From DASQGA01 sp035535315 (GTDB lineage Bacteria; Actinomycetota; Thermoleophilia; Gaiellales; Gaiellaceae), in contig DATLQD010000090.1 of NCBI GenBank assembly GCA_035535315.1, positions 1 through 17,677 of the forward strand: 17,677 nucleotides of DNA. The letters run 5' to 3'. Shown piece after piece: positions 1 through 6,954 of this stretch. A program made the position numbers and the translations under genes. Below the pieces are notes generated by a model. The model was not told the origin of the DNA, searched no databases, and was given only the letters and a program-made list of their open reading frames with translations. How positions within the stretch are numbered: position 1 is the stretch's first letter; the number at the start of each line of letters is the position of its first letter.

Positions 1-58
1 GGGTGCTACCGTCAAGCGGTCAATTCCGGGATAGGGGTCTCAAAGGGGAGGTAGCCCA
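1..58 (+). promoter_or_regulatory. leader and ribosome binding site of the secreted peptidase gene
   Basis: No gene is visible in these first bases. A purine-rich Shine-Dalgarno stretch (AAGGGGAGGT, 43-52) lies 6 nt before the GTG at 59 and fixes that start. TACCGT at 7-12 fits the TANNNT -10 pattern and could be the promoter, but no clear -35 is seen, so only the ribosome binding site is well supported. Confidence 0.5.
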
Positions 59-1081
59 GTGCGAAAAGCTCTTGCGGTGCTGGTCGGCGCTGCCGTGTGC
101 ACGGTGGCAGTTGGCGTGGCGGATGCGGTCAACGGCCCGCCTAGCAACAGCTCGACTGGATCGGGACAGGTGTTCTTCCCGAACCCGGTCGCTCAGCTCC
201 AGAATCAGAACCTGACCGACCAGAAGGACGCGGACTATGCGGCGCTTGCACCTGCGTACCGCACGGTCACGCTCACGAATCTCGATGGCAGTGGCTTCCT
301 CGTCGGGGACTACGCCAACGTCCTCAGCGAGACGGGGGATCCGGCATTCTCGTCGACGAACACGTTCATCTACCGGCGTAACGACGATCGTTTCGAGCAG
401 GTCATGGCGTACTACTGGGTCACGCAGGCCCAGCTCTACATCCAGAGCCTCGGCTTCGGGTCGGGCAAGTACCGCCCGGTGAACAAGGAGTCGCAGGACC
501 TTCGGATCAATACCTACGGCGTCGACAACTCGTTCTCGTGGGACAAGCACGACTACCTTCGCTTCGGCAAGGGCGGCGTCGACGACGCCGAGGACGCTGA
601 GGTGATCCTCCACGAGTACGGCCATGCGGTCCACGACGCGCAGGTGCCCGGCTTCGGCTCGACCCTCGAAGCTGGATCGATCGGAGAGGCGTGGGGCGAC
701 TACCTCGCCGTCACGGTCTCGAACGTGGTTGCGCCGACTCCCGACGCACCCTGCGTCGCTGACTGGGACTCGGTCTCGTACACCACGACCGTGCCGCACT
801 GCCTGCGGCGGGTCGATCTGAACCTGCACTACCCCGAGGACGTGCGGGGCGAGGTGCACGCGGACGGGCGGATCTGGTCTCGCGCTCTGTGGGACATCCG
901 GCAGGCGCTCGGCCACACGAAGGCCGACACGATCATCCTCGAGGCGCAGTTCTCGTACGCCCCCGACACGTCGTTCAAGGCTGCAGCATTGACGACGATC
1001 GCGACCGCGAAGCAGCTCTACGGAAACCAAGCAGAGAAGGCCGTCCACGACGCCTTTGCGGCTCGTGGATTCGTCTCCTAG
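59..1081 (+). CDS. secreted gluzincin metallopeptidase, M36 (fungalysin)/M4-like
   Basis: Probably a secreted zinc endopeptidase of 340 aa. An N-terminal signal peptide (RK at 2-3, hydrophobic 4-21, likely cleavage after A-D-A at 21-23) directs export. The zinc site is HEYGH at 185-189, with Glu186 as the expected catalytic base. The third zinc ligand is Glu210 in GEAWGDY (209-215), the spacing and form seen in fungalysin-type gluzincins. A downstream block, H-A-D-G-R-I-W at 267-273 followed by ALWDIR, resembles the conserved M36 region carrying a transition-state His (His267). The protein is short for M36, and after the signal peptide I see no room for a full FTP-type propeptide. The GTG start has a strong Shine-Dalgarno 6 nt upstream. 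The gene stands alone and converges on the amidohydrolase. Metallopeptidase function is well supported; assignment to M36 is inference from motif style. Confidence 0.85.
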   Translation: MRKALAVLVGAAVCTVAVGVADAVNGPPSNSSTGSGQVFFPNPVAQLQNQNLTDQKDADYAALAPAYRTVTLTNLDGSGFLVGDYANVLSETGDPAFSSTNTFIYRRNDDRFEQVMAYYWVTQAQLYIQSLGFGSGKYRPVNKESQDLRINTYGVDNSFSWDKHDYLRFGKGGVDDAEDAEVILHEYGHAVHDAQVPGFGSTLEAGSIGEAWGDYLAVTVSNVVAPTPDAPCVADWDSVSYTTTVPHCLRRVDLNLHYPEDVRGEVHADGRIWSRALWDIRQALGHTKADTIILEAQFSYAPDTSFKAAALTTIATAKQLYGNQAEKAVHDAFAARGFVS

Positions 1082-1096
1082 CTAGCTGACGGTGGA

Positions 1097-1123
1097 GTAG
1101 GGGCCGGCAGTTCCGGCCCCTAC
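1097..1123. terminator. bidirectional hairpin between convergent genes
   Basis: A perfect 11-bp GC-rich stem, arms 1097-1107 and 1113-1123, encloses a 5-nt loop (CAGTT). It sits 15 nt after the peptidase stop. Its right arm contains the TAG stop of the opposing amidohydrolase (1120-1122 on the plus strand). No U-tract follows in either direction, so this would be a U-less hairpin terminator or mRNA 3' end stabiliser serving both transcripts. Confidence 0.65.
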
Positions 1124-2769
1124 CAGCCGCTCTCGTCGTGGTTGAAGACGGGCTCGCCCTCGACCAGGGTGAGCAGCACGCGGGCGCGGCCAAGCTCTTT
1201 CGTGTCTCCGGCGAACAAGTCCCGGTCGAGGAGCGCGAGGTCGGCAAGCTTGCCTGCCTCGATCGAGCCCGTCTCGCGCTCGAGCCCGTTGACGAAGGCC
1301 GAGCCGATCGTGAAGGCGGCGAGCGCGGTCGGAAGCTCGAGCCGCTCGTCCGGGAGGAACGGCTCCGAGTCGCCTTCATCAGGATCGGCGCGGTTCACTG
1401 CGACCTGAATCTGTGGCAGCGGGTTCGCGGTCGAGACCGTCCAGTCGCTTCCCATTGCAATCGTGGCGCCCGCACGGTGGAGGCTTCCGAACGGGTACAT
1501 CGTCCGGGCCGTCTGTTCGCTGATGAAGGGAAGCGTCAGATCCTCGACGTAGCCCGATAGGGTCGCCCAGAGAGGCTGTGCGTTCGCGACCACGCCCAGC
1601 TCGCGGAAGCGAGGCACATCGTCGGGATGGATGAGCTGGATGTGCGCGAGGTGGTGTCGTGAGTCGCGCGTACCGTTCGCCAGTCGGGCTGCCTCGAAGG
1701 CGTCGAGTGACTCCCGCACGGCACGATCCCCGATCGTGTGGATGTGCACCTGAAAGCCCTCGACGTCCAGGAGAGTGACCATGTGGGCGAGCTCCTCGGG
1801 CTCGTGCATTCCGAGCCCCTTTCCCTGGGTGGAGCCGCCCTTTCCGTCCAGGTAGGGCTCGAGGAGGGCCGCCGTGAAGTTCTCCATGACGCCATCCTGG
1901 AAGATCTTCGCGCCGCGGATTCGAAGCCGGCCGGCCGTGCCCTTGCTCCGAAGCTCGACGAGATCGGCCACCTGCTCGTCTCCCTTGTCCCGCGTCCAGA
2001 GAAGGTTGCCCTCGACCCGGGCGGTCAGCTCGCCCCGATCCGCCAGCGCTCGGTAGGCGTCGAGGGTCTCCGGCACGACCATCGCATCCTGAATCGCGGT
2101 GATCCCAAGGGTGTGCAGATACGCCTGGGCGAGCTTGATCGCTCGCTGCCACTCCTCGGAGGATGTCTCCGGGACGAGGCGCTCGACGAGGCCCATCGCG
2201 CCCTCCTGGAGGGTCCCGGAAGGCTCACCGGTCTCGTCTCGCTCGATCCTGCCATCCCTCGGGTCGCCGGTCTCGCGTGAGATTCCTGCCAGATCGAGCG
2301 CCTTCGAGTTCACCCAGGCCCCGTGCCCATCCCGGTTCGTGAGGAGGACCGGGCGGTCGGGAACGATCGCGTCCAGGTCGGTCTTCGACGGAGTCCCGCC
2401 GGGGAACGCGTCCATCCCCCAGCCGCCGCCGAGGATCCAGACGTGCTCCGGGTGCGCGTCCGCGTAGCGGGCGACACGCTCGAGACTCTGCTGCCGGGTC
2501 GACGTCCCGTGCAGGTCGCATCGGATTTGCATGAGGCCGCCACTCGTTGGATGCAGATGCGCATCCTGGAAGCCGGGCAGAAGCATGCGATCGTGCAGGT
2601 CGACCACGTGCGTCTCGGGCCTGTGCAACGCCTCGATCTCAGTGCTCGACCCGACCGCGATGATGCGCCCCGCGCGAACGGCGACCGCCTCGGCCCAGCT
2701 CCGGGCGGCGTCCATCGTGTAGACGCGTCCGCGCGTGAGGACGAGATCGGGTGGTCCGTTCGTGGTCAC
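1120..2769 (-). CDS. amidohydrolase, YtcJ-like (amidohydrolase 3 family)
   Basis: A cytosolic metal-dependent hydrolase of 549 aa, acting on C-N bonds of an unknown amide or cyclic substrate. The TIM-barrel metal motif HLH is at 71-73, after the family block L-L-P-G-F-x-D-A. Further signatures are A-K-I-F-Q-D-G around 287-292, the H-I-H-T-I-G-D block with His342 and His344, the H-L-A-H-I-Q block near 373-378, and the distal Asp442 in G-S-D-W. The C-terminal composite beta-sandwich part ends with G-S-I-E-x-G-K-x-A-D-L, as is usual. Length is normal for the family. I prefer the GTG at 2769 because GGAGAGG lies 8 nt upstream and the conserved domain begins about seven residues later. An upstream ATG at 2826 would add 19 residues without family resemblance or a well-spaced ribosome binding site. 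The substrate cannot be told from sequence. Confidence 0.9.
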   Translation of the reverse strand: MTTNGPPDLVLTRGRVYTMDAARSWAEAVAVRAGRIIAVGSSTEIEALHRPETHVVDLHDRMLLPGFQDAHLHPTSGGLMQIRCDLHGTSTRQQSLERVARYADAHPEHVWILGGGWGMDAFPGGTPSKTDLDAIVPDRPVLLTNRDGHGAWVNSKALDLAGISRETGDPRDGRIERDETGEPSGTLQEGAMGLVERLVPETSSEEWQRAIKLAQAYLHTLGITAIQDAMVVPETLDAYRALADRGELTARVEGNLLWTRDKGDEQVADLVELRSKGTAGRLRIRGAKIFQDGVMENFTAALLEPYLDGKGGSTQGKGLGMHEPEELAHMVTLLDVEGFQVHIHTIGDRAVRESLDAFEAARLANGTRDSRHHLAHIQLIHPDDVPRFRELGVVANAQPLWATLSGYVEDLTLPFISEQTARTMYPFGSLHRAGATIAMGSDWTVSTANPLPQIQVAVNRADPDEGDSEPFLPDERLELPTALAAFTIGSAFVNGLERETGSIEAGKLADLALLDRDLFAGDTKELGRARVLLTLVEGEPVFNHDESGW

Positions 2770-2836
2770 GATGCGACCCTCTCCAACAAACCCCTCCCCG
2801 TGCAAGCGGGAACCGGCTCTAGGCATCCGTTCGCTC

Positions 2837-2848
2837 AGGGTCTACCCT
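2837..2848. promoter_or_regulatory. inverted repeat with TACCCT -10-like box before the small secreted protein gene
   Basis: The 2770-2873 divergent gap contains AGGGT-CT-ACCCT, a perfect 5-bp inverted repeat. Its right side forms TACCCT (2843-2848), which matches TANNNT on the plus strand. Transcription starting about 7 nt later would give a roughly 19-nt leader carrying the AAGGAGG ribosome binding site. No convincing -35 box is seen, so this is a candidate promoter or operator only. Confidence 0.35.
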
Positions 2849-2873
2849 CCTCGTAATCCGAGAAGGAGGAGCG

Positions 2874-3341
2874 ATGCGAAAGCTCATGACGTGCATCGCC
2901 CTTGCCGCACTTGTCGGCGCGACCGTTCCCGCGCTCGCCTCAGCCGAGCCAGGCACCTTCGCGACCGCGCGCAAGGGCACCCTCGACGTGACGAGCAGCA
3001 TCTTTGTCACGTCGAAAGCCGTCGACCAGAGAGGCGGCTGGACGGACGAGAGCAAGCCGTGCACCGCATTCCGTGCCCTCCGGGTAACGGCCGAGATCTT
3101 CCGCACGCGGCCGGACGGAACCGGGCAGCACCGGATCAGAACTCGGCAGTCCGCCGTCATGAACTGTGCCGAGGGCGGTCCGAACCTCGGCTTCAGCCGG
3201 ACTGCGGCGTCGGTCGGCTTGGCGTGCCCCGACGGGCGCTGGAAGCCCGGGCGCTATGACTTCGTGACGCGCACGAAGCACCTGGCGAGCGGGCTCGTGG
3301 CGCTCGGGACCCTGAGCTGGGTCAGACGGGGGACCTGCTAG
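2874..3341 (+). CDS. small secreted protein of unknown function with four mature cysteines
   Basis: I do not recognise a family. The 155-aa protein has a classical signal peptide: basic R2-K3, a hydrophobic core and an A-S-A site at 22-24 with likely cleavage before Glu25. The mature part (about 131 aa) has Cys63, Cys98, Cys118 and the last residue Cys155, which could form two disulfides outside the membrane. It is otherwise polar and basic with beta-type alternation and no other helix long enough to cross the membrane. The start is decided by AAGGAGG (2863-2869) 4 nt before the ATG. It is monocistronic, divergent from the amidohydrolase and convergent with the ABC permease gene, whose stop is only 8 nt beyond. 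Exported location is well supported; function is unknown. Confidence 0.75.
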   Translation: MRKLMTCIALAALVGATVPALASAEPGTFATARKGTLDVTSSIFVTSKAVDQRGGWTDESKPCTAFRALRVTAEIFRTRPDGTGQHRIRTRQSAVMNCAEGGPNLGFSRTAASVGLACPDGRWKPGRYDFVTRTKHLASGLVALGTLSWVRRGTC

Positions 3342-3349
3342 GAGGGCTA

Positions 3350-4207
3350 CTAGAGATCGCGCCTCGCGAAACCAAGTAGCGCGAGGCCGACGAGGGCGGC
3401 CAGGTAGGCGAACGCATACGGCCAGAGCAAGGCCCCGCCTGCCTGGGCGCCCCCGAAGGGGCCCAGTTGGAGTGCGACCTTGGTCAGGCCGAAGCTGTCG
3501 GCGCTGATCGCATTCAGCCCGTCCTGGTAGAGCGCCTCGAAAGGGAGGAGCCAGGACGAGATGGTGGCGACGCGCTCGAGCGTGTGCGAGTTGAGCGCCT
3601 CGCCGATCTGTCCGAGGAGCCCTGCGACGAGCCCCGCCCCGAACGTCATAAAGATCGCAATCCCGTTTGCGGTCGCCGACAGGAAGACCGAGCCGAGGAG
3701 CGAGAGTGCTGCGACGATCACCACGCCGCCTGCGAGCGCAAGCGCGGGGGTGACGACACGGTCAGGCCACCAGCCCCCGATCCAGTGGGTGATCAGGAGG
3801 GTCGCGGTGTACACGAGGCACACGTAGACGGCACAAACGACGCTCGCGGCCAGAAGCCGCGAAAGGAGGAAGGTGGCCCGGCCGACCGGGCGGACGACGA
3901 GGGGCTGGAGGAGACCTCGCTCGGCGTCGCCCCGGACCACGCCGAGCGTCAGGAAGATCGCGAGGACGGCGCCGAGAAAGAGTGTGCCGAACATCGAGAG
4001 CCCGAAGAGCGTGGCCCCGGCGAGGGTGGTCGCGTCGAGCCCGGCCGTGACGCCGCCCGCAAAGTCCTCCACGTCCTTGAAGGCCTGCCGTGTGCCCAGC
4101 GCATAGAGGCCGAGAAACGCCATCGTCAGGATGAGGACGACGAGGAATACGCGGCGTCTAAGGCTTTCGCGCAGTGTGTACCCGACTATTGTCGCGACTG
4201 CGCTCAT
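3350..4207 (-). CDS. ABC-2 type transporter permease
   Basis: Integral membrane subunit, 285 aa, of a two-gene ABC-2 exporter. About six hydrophobic helices can be placed near 20-37, 65-90, 118-140, 152-175, 183-199 and 262-280. The cytoplasmic loop after the second helix (91-110) has the family pattern R-G-D-A-E-R-G-L-L-Q-P-L-V-V-R-P-V-G-R, close to the usual E-x-x-x-G-T-L-x-x-L-L-x-R-P. The ATG at 4207 overlaps the stop of the ATPase gene as ATGA, which indicates translational coupling and rules out the much longer open frame upstream, which lies antiparallel to nothing known and has arginine-rich shadow composition. Substrate is unknown; relatives export drugs, lipids or peptides, or act in Nos-type copper insertion. 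The gene ends 8 nt from the convergent secreted-protein gene. Confidence 0.88.
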   Translation of the reverse strand: MSAVATIVGYTLRESLRRRVFLVVLILTMAFLGLYALGTRQAFKDVEDFAGGVTAGLDATTLAGATLFGLSMFGTLFLGAVLAIFLTLGVVRGDAERGLLQPLVVRPVGRATFLLSRLLAASVVCAVYVCLVYTATLLITHWIGGWWPDRVVTPALALAGGVVIVAALSLLGSVFLSATANGIAIFMTFGAGLVAGLLGQIGEALNSHTLERVATISSWLLPFEALYQDGLNAISADSFGLTKVALQLGPFGGAQAGGALLWPYAFAYLAALVGLALLGFARRDL

Positions 4208-5046
4208 CCGCCCGCCCCCTCGATCGCCTCGATGTAGGTCTCCTCGAGCGACGCGGTGACCACGCGGACGCCGTAGATCTGCTCGCCGGCTGCCACGAGC
4301 TCGGCAACCAGGCGGGGAGCCTCCTCGCGGCCCGCGCCCGGAAAGCGCCGCACTCCTTTCGCTGTCTCGATCTCGATCACGCCCGGCTCGGCCAGGTCCG
4401 CGGGCCGTCCCGCCGCGACCACGGCTCCCCGGCGCAGGATCACGACCCGGTCGCACACGAGCTCGATCTCACTCAGCAGATGCGAGTTCAGAAGGACGGA
4501 CACGCCGCGACGGCGCAGCTCCTCGAGCAGCCCGCGCACCGTGCGCCTGCCGACCGGATCGAGTGCGCTCGTCGGCTCGTCGAGGAGGAGGAGGCGCGGC
4601 GATCCGACCAGGGCCTGGGCGATTCCGAGGCGCTGCTGCATCCCCTTCGACATGGCGTCGACGTTCCGCTCGCCGGCGTCCGTCAGCGCGACGAGCTCGA
4701 GGAGGTCGGCGCGCTCTTCGGCGCCACCCTCGGACCCCGCCAGGCGCTGGTGGAGCTGGAGCACTTCGTTGGCGCTCGCCCAGCCGGGGAACCGGAAGAG
4801 CTCGGCGAGATAGCCGAGCGAGGCTCGCGCGGCCCGGGAGCCCGCCGGCGCACCGCAGATCTCAGCCGAGCCTGATGAGGGTCGAACCAGCCCGCAGGCG
4901 ATCTTGACGAGCGTCGACTTGCCCGCGCCATTCGGTCCGAGCAGACCGACGAGCTCGCCCTCACGGATCTCGAGGTCGACTCCGCTGAGTGCCTCGATCG
5001 TCCCGTATCGCTTGGCCAGGCCGCGGGCGGCGAACGCGAGAGCCAT
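4204..5046 (-). CDS. ABC transporter ATP-binding protein
   Basis: Cytosolic nucleotide-binding subunit (280 aa) that drives the adjacent ABC-2 permease. Walker A is G-P-N-G-A-G-K-S-T at 37-45. The Q-loop region reads G-Y-L-A-E near 78-82, with no glutamine, as is common in this exporter subfamily. The signature is M-S-K-G-M-Q-Q-R at 132-139, Walker B is L-L-L-L-D-E-P at 152-158, and the switch His is at 189. The last 60 or so residues form the small C-terminal extension typical of ABC-2 ATPases. The ATG at 5046 has no Shine-Dalgarno. Instead a TACCCT box ends 9 nt upstream, so the mRNA is probably leaderless, starting at or next to the ATG. The gene diverges from the dehydrogenase-family gene and overlaps the permease by 4 nt (ATGA). 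Confidence 0.93.
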   Translation of the reverse strand: MALAFAARGLAKRYGTIEALSGVDLEIREGELVGLLGPNGAGKSTLVKIACGLVRPSSGSAEICGAPAGSRAARASLGYLAELFRFPGWASANEVLQLHQRLAGSEGGAEERADLLELVALTDAGERNVDAMSKGMQQRLGIAQALVGSPRLLLLDEPTSALDPVGRRTVRGLLEELRRRGVSVLLNSHLLSEIELVCDRVVILRRGAVVAAGRPADLAEPGVIEIETAKGVRRFPGAGREEAPRLVAELVAAGEQIYGVRVVTASLEETYIEAIEGAGG

Positions 5047-5053
5047 TGCTGGC

Positions 5054-5060
5054 TAGGGTA
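5054..5060. promoter_or_regulatory. shared symmetrical -10 element for two divergent leaderless genes
   Basis: In the 21-bp gap 5047-5067 the 7-mer TAGGGTA reads as TANNNT on both strands: TAGGGT (5054-5059, plus) and TACCCT (5060-5055, minus). Exactly 8 nt separate each box from its start codon, GTG at 5068 and ATG at 5046. Neither gene has a Shine-Dalgarno. The geometry places transcription starts at or within 2 nt of both start codons, so both mRNAs should be leaderless. No good -35 box is seen on either side. Confidence 0.6.
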
Positions 5061-5067
5061 GTCGGCC

Positions 5068-5799
5068 GTGGAGGACGACGTTCGCAAGAGGATTCGCGGG
5101 CTCGGCTTCGGCGAAGATGCGACCGAGGTTCTCGCCGGCCATTTCCTGGACGCGGAGGCGCGAGGGCGCACGGGACACGGCCTCACACGGGTGGACTGGC
5201 TGTCGACGCTGCCCGGACTGCACCCGGAGGCGGAGCCAAAGCGGCTGCTCGCAGAGCCCGGCTACGAGCGCTGGGAGGGCAACGGCGCGCTCGGGTACCT
5301 GACGCTCGACGCGATCGTTCGCAGCCAGCTCGAGACGCCGCCCGAGCGGTCGCGCGTCATTGTGGCTTCGCACTGCTTCCCGACCGGTGTTCTCGGGTAC
5401 TGGACGCGGCAGCTTGCGGAGGCAGGACTCGCAGCGGCTCTTACCGCCACGTCGCCGGCCCGTCTCGCCTCCCCGGACGGCGGCCCTCCCCTCGCCGGGA
5501 CGAACCCCCTCTCGATCGCGGTCCCGAGCTCCGACGGACGGCCTCTGGTGGCCGACGTCTCGATGGGGAAGGTCACCCACGGCGACGTGCTGGCCGGGAA
5601 CGCGACGCCCGCGGAGCTCGTGCCCTTCGGCGGGCAGCAGGCGCACAAGGCGTTCGCGCTCGCGGTCGGGCTGCAGCTCTTCGTCGACGCGCTGGTGGGC
5701 GAAGGGCATGGCGCGGTGCTCGTTGTCGCCCGACCCGAGGCCGATCCGGTCCCGGCGCTTCGCAAGCGTGCGGGCCGTATCCGGCTTCCTGGCGACTAG
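5068..5799 (+). CDS. shortened malate/L-lactate dehydrogenase (Ldh_2) family protein
   Basis: The 243-aa protein resembles the NAD(P)-dependent Ldh2/YlbC-type 2-hydroxyacid dehydrogenases, which oxidise malate, lactate, ureidoglycolate or similar substrates. Recognisable blocks are H-G-L-T-R at 37-41, S-H-C-F-P-T-G-V-L-G-Y-W at 101-112 (His102 matches the family catalytic His of the S-N-H-F-G block), G-T-N-P-L at 144-148, the V-A-D-V-S segment at 161-165, and P-F-G-G-Q-Q-A-H-K at 186-194, matching the usual L-P-L-G-G-Y-K-G-Y. Family members are about 330-350 aa. Here the stretch between the V-A-D-V-S segment and the G-G block and the C-terminal region are much reduced, so activity is uncertain. 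The GTG start has no Shine-Dalgarno and is probably leaderless. Its TAG stop shares CTAG with the stop of the convergent DUF1028 gene. Confidence 0.75.
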   Translation: MEDDVRKRIRGLGFGEDATEVLAGHFLDAEARGRTGHGLTRVDWLSTLPGLHPEAEPKRLLAEPGYERWEGNGALGYLTLDAIVRSQLETPPERSRVIVASHCFPTGVLGYWTRQLAEAGLAAALTATSPARLASPDGGPPLAGTNPLSIAVPSSDGRPLVADVSMGKVTHGDVLAGNATPAELVPFGGQQAHKAFALAVGLQLFVDALVGEGHGAVLVVARPEADPVPALRKRAGRIRLPGD

Positions 5800-6647
5800 C
5801 GCTTGCGGAGCTCGGCGAGGACGACGGGGTCGATCCGCTCGATGCCGTTAACGCGATCCTCGAGGTTCTCCGTGCCCGTCCATTCGGTGAACGCTTTCTC
5901 CAGGCTCGCGTCGGCGTAGCCTAGGGCGGCCAGGCGACCTCGGAGCTCCTCGGCCAGCGCTTCGTCCACCGGGAGCCATTCGCCGGCCGGCGTCTTTCCG
6001 AACAGGAGCTGGTGCATGCCGTAAAGGCGCTCGAGCTCTGCCACGGGCTCGGCGTGATCGTCGACCCGCAGGTCGACGAGGACGTCGTCCATGCCTCCGT
6101 AGCCGCCGTCCTTCTGGACGACGAGGAGCCCCGCCGCTTGCTGGCCACGCCGGTCGCCGCCGGCGAGCTGGGCCGCAGCGAGCGCCTCGACGATCCTTTC
6201 GGCGAGAGGGCGACCAGCGTTCGCCTCGAAGCCGTGCACGAGGCCGGCCACGGTCTCCTCCGACACCAGGATGTTTCCCTGGGCCGCGTAACCCGGACCG
6301 GACTTTCCTCCCGCCCAGTCGAGGCAGGCCTTCCCCGTGTACGTCGCGGCTCGGCCCTGGGCGTCCACGATGCCGACCTGGCGGTCGTCCCGCCCCTCGT
6401 CGGCCTCGACGAGTGCCACGAGCGTCTCGTCGGCGGAGAGCCCGTCGCGAAGGTGCGCGAGGCCGTTGGGGCCGTAGCGCGGGTTGGCGAGCGCCTGGGT
6501 CGCGACCGCGCCGACACCCGGCTCGGCCCAGGGAACGATCGACCCGGCGGCGAGGAACTTCGACTGCACGCCGACGCCCCACTCTCCTCGTTCGAGGTCG
6601 CATGCAGCGATCGAGTACGTCGAAACGAGAGGCGCGTCGCTACCCAT
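5796..6647 (-). CDS. DUF1028 protein with C-terminal putative peptidoglycan-binding domain
   Basis: 283 aa. Residues 9-205 match the DUF1028 fold, an Ntn-hydrolase-like family of unknown reaction: T-Y-S-I at 10-13, G-V-G-V-Q-S-K at 24-30, P-G-V-G-A-V-A-T-Q at 43-51, then G-N-I-L at 124-127 and the G-Y-G-G-M-D-D block at 182-188. Residues about 215-283 form a helical tail (P-V-D-E-A-L-A-x-E-L and a final R-I-D-P-V-V-L-A-E-L) like the putative peptidoglycan-binding domain often attached to DUF1028. No signal peptide is visible, so a wall role is doubtful. The ATG at 6647 overlaps the end of the upstream 104-aa gene by 8 nt, suggesting translational coupling. It is last in a three-gene unit, and its stop is shared through CTAG with the convergent Ldh_2 gene. 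Confidence 0.88.
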   Translation of the reverse strand: MGSDAPLVSTYSIAACDLERGEWGVGVQSKFLAAGSIVPWAEPGVGAVATQALANPRYGPNGLAHLRDGLSADETLVALVEADEGRDDRQVGIVDAQGRAATYTGKACLDWAGGKSGPGYAAQGNILVSEETVAGLVHGFEANAGRPLAERIVEALAAAQLAGGDRRGQQAAGLLVVQKDGGYGGMDDVLVDLRVDDHAEPVAELERLYGMHQLLFGKTPAGEWLPVDEALAEELRGRLAALGYADASLEKAFTEWTGTENLEDRVNGIERIDPVVLAELRKR

Positions 6648-6954
6648 ACTTCAGGCGCCGCAGATCTAGCTCCTTCAGGTCGTCGCGTCCGGGCGGGACG
6701 AGCACGCATGCCACTTCAGGGTGCTCGAGGGCTGCTGCCACCTCTTGGGCGCCGGCAGCCCGAATGACGACCGGCGTTCCGCGCAGGTGCGCCTCGTGGA
6801 GCGCCTCCAGGTCTCCGATCTCTTCGAGGATGAGGGCCTCGATGTCGCTTTCGCCGATCCGGATGTGGTGGTCGTCGAGCGTCTCGACGTCCTCTCCTTC
6901 GATTGCAATCTCGGGCACGCGGACACCTGTCGCACCCAGCCAGCGGGTGCGCAC
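6640..6954 (-). CDS. unrecognised 104-aa protein
   Basis: No family recognised. The frame starts with GTG at 6954, one base overlapping the TAG of the UPF0173 gene (TAGTG), and ends inside the start of the DUF1028 gene (8-nt overlap), so it fills exactly the space between two real genes. The product is acidic in its first half (E-I-A-I-E-G-E-D, then G-E-S-D-I-E-A-L-I-L-E-E-I) with alternating strand-helix patterning, a hydrophobic V-V-I-R-A-A segment at 62-67, and a V-A-C-V-L-V-P-P-G stretch at 81-89. It looks like a small soluble alpha/beta protein. No signal peptide, membrane helix or metal motif is present. A longer frame reaching 7086 would run over the hydrolase gene and its extra part is shadow sequence. 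Reality is supported by the coupling; function is unknown. Confidence 0.65.
   Translation of the reverse strand: MRTRWLGATGVRVPEIAIEGEDVETLDDHHIRIGESDIEALILEEIGDLEALHEAHLRGTPVVIRAAGAQEVAAALEHPEVACVLVPPGRDDLKELDLRRLKYG

Noticed and set aside
2770..2826. Longer amidohydrolase start at the ATG at 2826
   Set aside because: Its Shine-Dalgarno-like sequence is too far upstream and the added 19 residues do not resemble the family. The GTG at 2769 has GGAGAGG at a fair distance. Not fully excluded.
3421..3470. GC-rich hairpin (GCCCCCGAAGGGGC) as a terminator
   Set aside because: It lies inside the permease coding region, far from either stop, and is expected by chance at this base composition.
4208..4456. 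N-terminal extension of the ABC permease
   Set aside because: It overlaps the ATPase gene in another frame and is Arg/Gly-rich; the ATGA junction gives the proper start.
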